This document shows positions 1-5,459 of a stretch of 6,192 nt of DNA, piece after piece; the stretch's first letter is position 1, and every line of letters starts with the position of its first letter. The translations under genes and the position numbers were made by a program. The notes below the pieces were generated by a model. The model did not search any database, was not told the origin of the DNA, and was given only the letters and a program-made list of their open reading frames with translations. Source of the DNA: an uncultured Oscillibacter sp. (GTDB taxonomy: Bacteria; Bacillota; Clostridia; Oscillospirales; Oscillospiraceae); NCBI GenBank assembly GCA_905236835.1, contig CAJOQY010000296.1, forward strand, positions 1-6,192, read 5' to 3'.

Positions 1-2088
1 CGTATATTCCGGCTCGACGCCCAAATACGGCAGTACATCAGCGAAAATCTGACTCGCGGCGGGAGCCGCCATATTGCCGCCCGATACATAGACGCCCGTG
101 TTCCGGCTCGGTGTGTCCATCGTCAAAAGCATTAAATATTCCGGATCATCCGCGGGCGCGAAACACATGAAAGAAACGACCACGTCTCCGGTGCCGGTTT
201 TATCCGCCGTGCCGGTCTTGCCGCCGATCCGATACCCGGCCACTTGCCCGTTTTTGCCCGTGCCTTTCGCCACGACATATTCCAGACATTCCCGGACAAT
301 CGCGGACGTTTCCTCGCTGACAACCTGTCTGACGGGCGTGGAATCATGCTGGCGGATAATATTCCCGTCGGCATCCAATACCTGTTCAACAACATATGGC
401 GTGTATAAATATCCGCCGTTGATACACGCCGCCTGCGCCCGGATTAATTCTATCGGCGTGACATTAAACGTCTGTCCGAACGAATACGACGCGAGCGACA
501 CGACGTTGGAATTAAAACTTGATTCCGAGGCGAATATGCCTTTCGCCTCCCCGATCATGTCCACGCCGGTCTGTTCCATCAGCCCGAATGATTTCAAATA
601 TTGATAATATTTTTCCGTGCCGAGGCTTAATCCCATCGAGATAAACGCCGGGTTGCACGAATTTCCCGTCGCCGTTTTCAAATCCTGCGATCCATGCCCG
701 GAATGATTCGAGCATCTGATCGGCTTGTTCCATCCGGGGACCATGATAGACCCGGAGCAATAGAAATTACTTTCCGGCGTAATCACGCCCTCTTCCAGCG
801 CCGCCGCGAGGGTAATCGGCTTGAACGTCGATCCCGGCTCATAGGTCGAGTCAATACATTTATTGCGCCACTGCGTACCCAGCGCCGAACTGACCGCCGC
901 CGCCCGCGCCGCCTCGTATTCCTCATCCGTGTTATAATTATTTTTATTATCCTCTATTTCACGCAGTTTCGACTGCAATTTATCATATAATTTATGATCA
1001 AGCACAACGCCGTAATCATTGGAATCATAATTCGGATAAGACGCCATCGCGATAATCGCGCCGCTGTTGACATCCATGATAATTCCCGTGCCGCCGTTGG
1101 CCGCGTCGTATCTATCAATCATGGACTTGACGCCCTTTTCCAAATAAGACTGAACCGTGACATCCAGCGTCAAGATCAAATCATTCCCGTCTTGGGCGTC
1201 ATAATACTGCTCGTATTGATATAACAAATCAATTCCGGCGGCGTTTTTCGCCGTGACGGTCAGTCCCGACGCGCCTTGCAGATCCGATTCATATTTTGAT
1301 TCCAGTCCCACGCCGCCGACATTGTCGCCATTGACAAAGCCCACCACGTTCGCCGCCAGACTGCTGTACGGATAATATCTCTTCGTATCCGGCTGGAGCC
1401 ATACGCCCTGTAAACTCTTCGGGCTGGATTTCCGGTCAGATAATAAAACCGTTTTTCCGGCGGCGTTCGTCGTCACAAGCTCGTTGCCCTCTTCGTCAAT
1501 CCATCCGTTGATAAATTTCCGCACCTGATCCGAAACTTCGCGCTCGGCCTTTTTCCGTATCGTCTCATACTGCGACCATGTCTTTTCCATGCGCTTTTCA
1601 ATCATTTCCTGATCGACATTTAATATCCTGCTCAATCCGCGCGCGATATATTTTTGATCCAAAATCCGCGGCGGAATATATTCCTCCCCTTTTTCTTCCG
1701 CGTCGGATTTCGCTTTCGCGACGCTTTCCTCCTGCTTCTCCACAAATCGCGAAATTTCCATCGGCGAAATATTCACCGTCTCAGCCGACGCCGACACGGC
1801 CAGCGGGAATCCGTTCCTGTCATAAATCGACCCCCGCGACGCGTCCACCACGACGCTCCTTGTCTGCTGTCTGGACGCGCGCGCCCGCAGTTCCTCATTG
1901 CGATTGATCTGCAAATCATATAATTTCACGAACAGCGCGACAAACGTCGCCACGCCCAGTAAAAACATCATCCAAACTGTCCGGGTCTGAATCACCTGAT
2001 TGGCTCTGCGCGTACTCTCTCCCGCGCGTTCCGGTTTTTTTCCCTGATTTTCCCGGCGGAATACGTTCAGCGGCGAAAAACGCGCCAT
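1..2088 (-). CDS. ftsI: Class B penicillin-binding protein, FtsI/SpoVD type, septal transpeptidase (C-terminus cut by window edge)
   Basis: A D,D-transpeptidase that cross-links septal peptidoglycan; members of this family are anchored in the membrane and work outside the cell with FtsW and the FtsL/DivIC complex. I translated 696 residues to the left edge with no stop. In order: a basic cytoplasmic start; one membrane segment at about 37-56 (TVWMMFLLGVATFVALFVKL); the dimerisation-domain signature RGSIYDRNG at 85-93; a charged insert at about 117-136; then the transpeptidase domain with S420-T-F-K423 (catalytic Ser420), S477-C-N479 and K624-T-G-T627. All three active-site motifs are intact, so it should be active. 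The domain is nearly complete at the edge; any PASTA repeats, usual in Firmicutes relatives, lie outside. In-frame ATGs occur at 2088 and 2094; AGGGGG at 2104-2099 lies 10 nt from the first and 4 nt from the second, so I prefer 2088 weakly. It follows ftsL but is separated from it by a terminator. FtsI versus SpoVD cannot be settled here. Confidence 0.95.
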   Translation of the reverse strand, partial: MARFSPLNVFRRENQGKKPERAGESTRRANQVIQTRTVWMMFLLGVATFVALFVKLYDLQINRNEELRARASRQQTRSVVVDASRGSIYDRNGFPLAVSASAETVNISPMEISRFVEKQEESVAKAKSDAEEKGEEYIPPRILDQKYIARGLSRILNVDQEMIEKRMEKTWSQYETIRKKAEREVSDQVRKFINGWIDEEGNELVTTNAAGKTVLLSDRKSSPKSLQGVWLQPDTKRYYPYSSLAANVVGFVNGDNVGGVGLESKYESDLQGASGLTVTAKNAAGIDLLYQYEQYYDAQDGNDLILTLDVTVQSYLEKGVKSMIDRYDAANGGTGIIMDVNSGAIIAMASYPNYDSNDYGVVLDHKLYDKLQSKLREIEDNKNNYNTDEEYEAARAAAVSSALGTQWRNKCIDSTYEPGSTFKPITLAAALEEGVITPESNFYCSGSIMVPGWNKPIRCSNHSGHGSQDLKTATGNSCNPAFISMGLSLGTEKYYQYLKSFGLMEQTGVDMIGEAKGIFASESSFNSNVVSLASYSFGQTFNVTPIELIRAQAACINGGYLYTPYVVEQVLDADGNIIRQHDSTPVRQVVSEETSAIVRECLEYVVAKGTGKNGQVAGYRIGGKTGTADKTGTGDVVVSFMCFAPADDPEYLMLLTMDTPSRNTGVYVSGGNMAAPAASQIFADVLPYLGVEPEYT

Positions 2089-2112
2089 ATCCATCCATCC
2101 CCCTATGCCATG

Positions 2113-2140
2113 ATATATTTTTATATATTTATATATTATA
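2113..2140. repeat. A/T-only island upstream of the transpeptidase gene, with a candidate -10 element
   Basis: These 28 bases contain no G or C. TATATTT starts at 2114 and 2124, and the related TATATTA at 2132. On the minus strand TATAAT (2140-2135) is a perfect -10 hexamer, but I find no good -35 at 16-18 bp; the best is a poor TGGCAA-like match. If a promoter is here, transcription would start about 35 bp before the transpeptidase start codon, downstream of the terminator at 2212-2246. A small CGCG-TGAAAG-CGCG stem lies just upstream at 2141-2154. Confidence 0.45.
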
Positions 2141-2211
2141 CGCGCTTTCACGCGATTGTTTGCCATTTTGTAAATTTTCGCATACGCCCGTTGTCATAAA
2201 ATATACGCAAA

Positions 2212-2246
2212 ACAGGGAACGGGAAGACCCGCTTCCCGTTCCCTGT
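2212..2246 (-). terminator. Strong intrinsic terminator between ftsL and the transpeptidase gene
   Basis: A perfect 15-bp inverted repeat, ACAGGGAACGGGAAG at 2212-2226 and its exact complement at 2232-2246, closes a 5-nt loop (2227-2231). On the minus strand the hairpin runs directly into TTTTGCGTATATTTTAT, a broken U-rich tract; the plus-strand side has no T tract. It therefore reads as a rho-independent terminator for transcripts leaving ftsL, about 85 nt past the ftsL stop. It sits inside what is normally one continuous dcw operon. Confidence 0.8.
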
Positions 2247-2269
2247 GCCGATGCTGCCTCAGAGGGTAA

Positions 2270-2303
2270 ACGGCGGACCCGGCTGTTCTGTCGCCGTACA
2301 GCC
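2270..2303 (-). other. Possible pseudoknot or alternating RNA structure upstream of the terminator
   Basis: Two exact 6-bp complementary pairs interlock. GGCTGT (2281-2286) pairs with ACAGCC (2298-2303), and ACGGCG (2270-2275) pairs with CGCCGT (2292-2297). The order is that of an H-type pseudoknot, with two 5-nt linkers and no linker between 2297 and 2298. The missing linker may make the two helices sterically exclusive, in which case they would be alternative folds. The element lies between the ftsL stop and the terminator. Any regulatory role is inference. Confidence 0.3.
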
Positions 2304-2329
2304 TTATATTATCATACATTATGCGAAGA

Positions 2330-2890
2330 TCAATCAAAAAATTCCCGTACAATATCAAAACCGCCCCGCGCGAAAAGCAGAACATCCCGCAGGATTCCGC
2401 TTTCCTCATGGCGATAGACCGTCACGCTGTCGCCCTCGGACAGATCCATATAACCGATCTGACTGCCGCTCGGCTTCGTCATTCCGGCGGCTTCGGCGGC
2501 TTCCTGTACGCTGGCCCGGTCAAACATCCGTTCATATTGCGCGCTCAGCAAAACGTGTTCGGATTCCAGCGTGGACAGTTCGCTTTTCAAACGAACCGTC
2601 TCGGATGAAAGCTGTGTCAGTTCGATGTATCCCATGAGCAACAGGACCGCCACAAACACGACCGCCGCCGTACTCAAAATGCCCAGAAGCGGGATATGTG
2701 GCCGCGCGGCGGCTTTTTCCCGCTGGCGGACACGCGCTTTGGCCGCGTTGCGGGGTCTGACGCCGATTTGTCCCAGCGTCCGGACTTCCCCGGCCTGTTC
2801 CAATTCTCTTTGACGGACCGCCCAATCCAATTCTCTGGCAAGGCTTCCGCCTCCCCGCTCATACCGCTCCTTGGCAACCGCAAGAGCCAT
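2330..2890 (-). CDS. ftsL: FtsL-like cell division protein (single-pass membrane, septum-forming cluster)
   Basis: A small bitopic divisome protein that, in characterised bacteria, joins DivIC/FtsB and DivIB/FtsQ and helps activate the FtsW-FtsI synthase. The 186-residue product has a long, strongly basic cytoplasmic part (about 1-65), one membrane segment at about 66-88 (PLLGILSTAAVVFVAVLLLM at its core), then an extracellular coiled coil at about 89-120 with a leucine/glutamate pattern. A short conserved-looking block follows at 131-150 (AAEAAGMTKPSGSQIGYMDL), of the kind seen at the end of FtsL/DivIC domains. It is longer than typical FtsL (about 100-120 residues) because of the N-terminal part and a tail at 151-186 that I cannot assign. 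The start is well set: AGGAGG at 2904-2899 is 8 nt from the ATG. Its place between rsmH and a class B PBP is the main reason for choosing FtsL over DivIC, since sequence alone separates them poorly. Confidence 0.85.
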   Translation of the reverse strand: MALAVAKERYERGGGSLARELDWAVRQRELEQAGEVRTLGQIGVRPRNAAKARVRQREKAAARPHIPLLGILSTAAVVFVAVLLLMGYIELTQLSSETVRLKSELSTLESEHVLLSAQYERMFDRASVQEAAEAAGMTKPSGSQIGYMDLSEGDSVTVYRHEESGILRDVLLFARGGFDIVREFFD

Positions 2891-2913
2891 AAGCAGTTCC
2901 TCCTTTCTTTCTT

Positions 2914-3027
2914 TTACAGATTGCTTATTCCAAAAAGCCGGATGTCATGAAAATCTATCCAGTATTCAAAACGCGATTCTATTTTTTTATACGCTTTTCC
3001 CCGCGCTTTTATGCTGATATTTTTCAT
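2914..3027 (-). CDS. Possible 37-residue small protein between rsmH and ftsL
   Basis: I do not recognise this ORF. It begins ATG at 3027-3025, ends TAA at 2916-2914, 23 nt before the ftsL start, and so fits the operon order. The product starts MKNISIKARGKAYKK and ends FHDIRLFGISNL. It is basic in its first half and rich in aromatic residues in its second half, with no membrane segment or cysteine. Initiation is doubtful: GGGGGAG sits only 1 nt from the ATG, and GGAAG at 3042-3038 is 10 nt away. Its third codon positions are more A/T-rich than those of the flanking genes. It could be a real microprotein, a translational-coupling ORF for ftsL, a gene remnant or chance. It occupies most of the 187-bp rsmH-ftsL gap; the rest is the A/T island and the ftsL ribosome binding site. 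Confidence 0.35.
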   Translation of the reverse strand: MKNISIKARGKAYKKIESRFEYWIDFHDIRLFGISNL

Positions 3028-3047
3028 GCTCCCCCGTCTTCCGGATG

Positions 3048-3086
3048 ATAAAATAATATATTTTTATATTTATATTTTTATAATTT
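3048..3086. repeat. A/T-only island containing the rsmH stop codon
   Basis: These 39 consecutive bases have no G or C. TATATTT occurs at 3057, 3065 and 3071. The rsmH stop (TAA at 3080-3078) and the codon before it fall inside the island. There is no GC hairpin, so it is not a classical terminator. Confidence 0.7.
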
Positions 3087-4049
3087 CTCCGCGATTCTTA
3101 ATTTCGCGCTCCGGGCGCGGGGATTGTTTTCCAATTCCGTTTCGTCCGGGACAATCGGCTTGCGCGTAATAATACGCAGAACCGGCTTTTTGCCGCATAC
3201 GCAGACCGGAAAATCCGGCGGACAGGAGCAGCCTTGGGACAGTTCCCGCATGGATTGCTTGATGATTTTATCTTCCAGAGAATGAAATGTGATAATTGCC
3301 AATCGCCCGCCCGGATTTAAATACTTCGCCGCGCTTCGTATCATGGGATTTAACGCGTCCAGTTCGCCGTTGACGGCGATACGCAGCGCCTGAAAAACGC
3401 GTTTCGCCGGATGTTGTTTTTCTCTCAACGCGCGGGCGGGCATGGCGGATTTGATAATATTCACCAATTCGCCTGTCGTATTGATCAAATCATCCGGATC
3501 GCTTTCCCGGTATCGGACAATCGCGCGGGCGATCTGGGGCGCGTAACGCTCCTCGCCGTATTGATAAAATATATTTTTTAATTCAAATTCGCCGTAAAAA
3601 TTAACAATATCGCGCGCCGTGAGCGCCTGCGTTATATCCATGCGCATATCAAGCGGCGCGTCATGCTGATAAGAGAATCCCCGCGCGGGATTGTCGATCT
3701 GCGGCGACGACACGCCGAGATCAAACAACATACCGTCTACGCCGACAATCCCGTATTGGGACGAAATATCCGATAAAATTTGATCCAAATCCGCGAAATT
3801 GCCGTGAATTAATATAATTTTATCGTTCCATGGGGCGAGAATCTCACTGGCCGCGTCGATGGCTTCCGAATCCCTGTCAACCGCGATTAATTTTCCGGAT
3901 GTTAAATATTTTAATATTTCTTTTGCATGTCCGGCGCGTCCGAGCGTCCCGTCGAGATAAATCCCGTCCGGCCTGATATATAATCCTTCTATCACGGGAT
4001 TTAACAAAACGGGCGTGTGTCCAAACTGATTTTCAGAGCGTGTTTTCAT
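3078..4049 (-). CDS. rsmH: 16S rRNA (cytosine1402-N4)-methyltransferase RsmH
   Basis: This SAM-dependent cytoplasmic enzyme methylates N4 of C1402 in the decoding centre of 16S rRNA. The 323 residues match the family length (E. coli 313), and the hallmarks are in order: HTPVLL (11-16); the SAM-binding loop DGTLGRAGHA (33-42) and AVDRD (56-60); FDLGVSSPQID (109-119); RGFSYQHDAPLDMRMD (123-138); HPAKRVFQALRIAVNGEL (213-230); TFHSLEDKIIK (254-264); a cysteine cluster C274, C276, C283, C285; and NPRARSAKLR (309-318). The ATG at 4049 is the only plausible start because an in-frame TGA lies three codons upstream, yet no Shine-Dalgarno sequence precedes it (GTGAATTTTT-ATG). It appears to be the first gene of the dcw transcript, driven by the promoter at 4140-4168 with a leader of roughly 85 nt. 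mraZ, which usually precedes it, is absent. Confidence 0.98.
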   Translation of the reverse strand: MKTRSENQFGHTPVLLNPVIEGLYIRPDGIYLDGTLGRAGHAKEILKYLTSGKLIAVDRDSEAIDAASEILAPWNDKIILIHGNFADLDQILSDISSQYGIVGVDGMLFDLGVSSPQIDNPARGFSYQHDAPLDMRMDITQALTARDIVNFYGEFELKNIFYQYGEERYAPQIARAIVRYRESDPDDLINTTGELVNIIKSAMPARALREKQHPAKRVFQALRIAVNGELDALNPMIRSAAKYLNPGGRLAIITFHSLEDKIIKQSMRELSQGCSCPPDFPVCVCGKKPVLRIITRKPIVPDETELENNPRARSAKLRIAEKL

Positions 4050-4093
4050 AAAAATTCACAAGATATTTGATTATTTTATTTTTATCCCAATCG

Positions 4094-4120
4094 CCGCCCG
4101 CGCGTATGCGCGCGGCGCGG
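4094..4120 (-). promoter_or_regulatory. GC-rich hairpin in the rsmH leader
   Basis: CCGCGCG (4098-4104) pairs with CGCGCGG (4109-4115) around a TATG loop. With base 4116 bulged out, CCGC (4094-4097) also pairs with GCGG (4117-4120), giving 11 bp in total. It lies just after the predicted start site of the rsmH promoter and about 45 nt before the rsmH ATG. No T tract follows it on either strand, so it is a stable leader hairpin and not an obvious terminator. Confidence 0.5.
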
Positions 4121-4139
4121 ACGACATCACGGCATTGAC

Positions 4140-4168
4140 AGTATAAACCTGTTTGTCAGAATTGACAA
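4140..4168 (-). promoter_or_regulatory. Sigma-A-type promoter for rsmH and the division cluster
   Basis: On the minus strand, TTGTCA (4168-4163) and TATACT (4145-4140) are separated by exactly 17 bp (4146-4162). Each differs from consensus (TTGACA, TATAAT) at one position. The predicted start site is about 4135-4133, roughly 85 nt before the rsmH ATG. This is the best promoter match I found in the window. A/T-only DNA at 4204-4237 lies upstream and might act as an UP element. Confidence 0.75.
4153..4168. promoter_or_regulatory. Operator-like dyad over the rsmH -35 region
   Basis: TTGTCA-GAAT-TGACAA is a perfect 6+6 bp inverted repeat that includes the whole -35 hexamer. On the minus strand, the half-site TGTCAAT at 4167-4161 recurs directly at 4140-4134, over the end of the -10 and the start site. 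This arrangement would suit a repressor; none is identified. It does not resemble the TGGGN repeats bound by MraZ. Confidence 0.4.
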
Positions 4169-4187
4169 GGGGGTTTTGACGCCGGAT

Positions 4188-4237
4188 TTTTAAAATTTTC
4201 AGGATAATTTTAAAATAATTATAAAATTTTTAAAATT
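4188..4237. repeat. TTTTAAAA repeated at exact 20-bp intervals between the coiled-coil gene and rsmH
   Basis: The palindromic octamer TTTTAAAA begins at 4188, 4208 and 4228, an exact 20-bp period. AAAATTTT occurs at 4192 and 4223. Bases 4204-4237 contain no G or C. The array begins just past the stop of the coiled-coil gene and upstream of the rsmH promoter. It could influence DNA shape, form a weak A/T hairpin at the end of the upstream transcript, or assist the promoter. Confidence 0.65.
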
Positions 4238-4242
4238 CTGAC

Positions 4243-4794
4243 TCAGTCGGCGGAGGCGTCCGATGACGCGGATACGGGGGGTTCGGGCGCCGTCGGGGAT
4301 TTGCCGATTAATTTTTCACGCTGTTCCTGTAATTTGGCGGTGGAGACGGCGCGGAAACGCACGCGGCTTTCCTTCACGCCGTTGAGGGCGGCCTGTATGG
4401 ATTCTTCCGTGCGGGCAAGCGCGTCCTCGGCGTAGACGTTTGTCATTTGCAGCAACTGGCGGGAGCGGTCCTCCGCCGCGCCGATGATCCGGCGCGCCTC
4501 TTCCTTGGCGGCATACGCGATTTCACTTTCGGCGACAAGTTTATTCGCCGTCTGTTCGGCCTGACGGACAATCCGATCCGCTTCGCGTTTGGCCTCTTCT
4601 TTGAATTTTTCCCGCGCGGTCAATAACTCCTGAGAACGCTTTAATTCCACGGGCAGCTGCGCTTTCAATTCGTCCAGCAAATCCAGCATTTCGTCCCGGT
4701 CCACTTTGCACATACCGGTTTGGAGCGCCACCGGGCGCGCTTCCTCGATTTTTTCATACAGCATATCAATCAGACGATCCACTTCATTGGCCAT
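4243..4794 (-). CDS. DivIVA-like / ATP synthase B-like coiled-coil protein encoded beside coaD
   Basis: This 183-residue, mostly alpha-helical cytoplasmic protein has no membrane segment or catalytic motif. I recall similar clostridial proteins next to coaD, with an N-terminal block like VDRDEMLDLLDELKAQLP (31-48 here). They are often labelled 'ATPase' or DivIVA-domain from coiled-coil similarity alone; no ATP-binding motif is visible, so that label should not be trusted. Residues 50-135 form a charged, heptad-like helix with repeated alanine-glutamate-arginine segments (EEAKREADRIVRQAEQTANK at 66-85), resembling DivIVA and F-type ATP synthase subunit b. The last 20 or so residues are a Pro/Ser/Ala/Asp-rich, probably disordered tail. 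The start is secure: AAAGGAGA at 4810-4803, 8 nt from the ATG. The function is unknown. Its position between coaD and the division cluster would suit a role in cell shape or division, but that is inference. Confidence 0.85.
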   Translation of the reverse strand: MANEVDRLIDMLYEKIEEARPVALQTGMCKVDRDEMLDLLDELKAQLPVELKRSQELLTAREKFKEEAKREADRIVRQAEQTANKLVAESEIAYAAKEEARRIIGAAEDRSRQLLQMTNVYAEDALARTEESIQAALNGVKESRVRFRAVSTAKLQEQREKLIGKSPTAPEPPVSASSDASAD

Positions 4795-4846
4795 GGTTAC
4801 ATTCTCCTTTTATTCCTGAGATTTTACGCGTATTTTTCGCTTGATG

Positions 4847-4924
4847 AAATATTATATAAAATTATATAAAAATTATATAAATAATTATATAAATTATATA
4901 TTAAATATTATTTTTATTATTTTT
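4847..4924. repeat. 78-bp A/T-only array of palindromic ATTATATAA units at helical spacing, over the coaD 3' end
   Basis: There is no G or C from 4847 to 4924. ATTATATAA starts at 4851, 4861, 4872 and 4884, with a partial fifth copy (ATTATATA) at 4893. The intervals are 10, 11, 12 and 9 bp, averaging 10.5, the B-DNA helical repeat. The core TTATATAA is a perfect palindrome. The coaD stop (TAA at 4903-4901) and its last seven sense codons lie inside the island. The array fills about half of the coaD to coiled-coil gene gap and contains no GC hairpin or good promoter. Confidence 0.8.
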
Positions 4925-5398
4925 CCGCATTTCCCGCACAAGGGGAATGATTTCTTTCGGGAGACAGCGTTCGAGGGGCTGATGATACCGAATCATTTCG
5001 CGGGCCATGGACGAGCTGAAATATTGATACATTCCGCTGGCGGGCAATAACAGGGTTTCCAGTCCGGGTCTCAAATCCCGGTTGATCAAAGCCATTTGAT
5101 ATTCGGCGTCGAAATCGGATCCGTTGCGCACGCCGCGTATAATCATTTTCGCGTTTTTGGAAACGGCGTAATCGGCCAGCAATCCGGGCCACAGTTCCGC
5201 CGTGACATTGGGTATCCCCGCCACAGCCGTTTGGATTAATAATAATTTCTGTTCCGGAGTAAACATCTGGCTGCGCTTGTCCGCGTTGGGGCTGACGCAT
5301 ACCCAGATATAATCAAAGCATTGCGCGGCGCGCCGGATCAAATCCAAATGTCCGAGCGTGACGGGGTCGAAACTGCCGGAGCATACGGCGTTTGTCAT
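4901..5398 (-). CDS. coaD: Phosphopantetheine adenylyltransferase (PPAT)
   Basis: It transfers AMP from ATP to 4'-phosphopantetheine, giving dephospho-CoA and pyrophosphate, the fourth of five steps from pantothenate to CoA; it is a soluble, usually hexameric, nucleotidyltransferase. The 165 residues match the family (about 160). Visible signatures: GSFDPVTLGHLDLI at 8-21 with the (T/H)xGH nucleotide-binding motif as T14-L-G-H17; NADK at 38-41 with the conserved lysine; RGVRNGSDFDAEYQMA at 88-103, the substrate- and ATP-contacting segment; and SSSMARE at 128-134, equivalent to the usual SSTxVRE. The start is secure: AGGAAGG at 5412-5406 is 7 nt from the ATG. The tail KNNKNNI is encoded by the A/T-only island and is probably not functionally constrained. 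The rsmD-coaD pairing is common across bacteria. The 96-bp gap to rsmD holds an A/T repeat and a weak 6-bp stem (5439-5459). Confidence 0.98.
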   Translation of the reverse strand: MTNAVCSGSFDPVTLGHLDLIRRAAQCFDYIWVCVSPNADKRSQMFTPEQKLLLIQTAVAGIPNVTAELWPGLLADYAVSKNAKMIIRGVRNGSDFDAEYQMALINRDLRPGLETLLLPASGMYQYFSSSMAREMIRYHQPLERCLPKEIIPLVREMRKNNKNNI

Positions 5399-5459
5399 GC
5401 GGCATCCTTCCTCATGCGTATTGGCTTTTTGACGCGGCCATTCGGCGCGTCGGCGAATG

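Noticed and set aside
98..604. A 168-codon plus-strand open frame at the left end
   Set aside because: It lies wholly antisense to the transpeptidase gene, whose minus-strand translation carries all expected motifs. The plus-strand product has no recognisable domain, so it is a shadow of codon bias.
1916..2098. A minus-strand frame starting at the ATG at 2098, ten bases before the preferred transpeptidase start
   Set aside because: It is out of frame with the transpeptidase, has no membrane segment or known motif, and stops after 60 codons. It exists because three ATGs occur within 13 bases.
2245..2637. A 130-codon plus-strand open frame antisense to ftsL, with related overlapping frames at 2321-2608 and 2571-2813
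   Set aside because: The products are low-complexity Arg/Pro-rich strings without domains, while the opposite strand has a convincing membrane protein with a strong ribosome binding site.
4071..4127. An 18-codon minus-strand ORF (starts MSSAPRAYAR) near the predicted rsmH start site, considered as a leader peptide
   Set aside because: It has no ribosome binding site, its middle is simply the GC hairpin read as codons, and it has no run of regulatory codons.
4135..4164. A possible plus-strand promoter beginning TTGACA at 4135
   Set aside because: The hexamer 17 bp downstream is AGAATT, a poor -10, and there is no plus-strand gene for it to serve. The TTGACA is explained by the half-site repeat of the opposite-strand promoter region.
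4847..4924. The A/T arrays considered as a replication origin or CRISPR-like array
   Set aside because: There are no DnaA boxes, no dnaA/dnaN neighbours, and no unique spacers between repeat copies. The helical spacing alone does not support an origin.
5439..5459. CATTCG/CGAATG inverted repeat in the rsmD-coaD gap, considered as a terminator
   Set aside because: It has only 6 bp with a 9-nt loop, and no T tract follows it in the direction of transcription.
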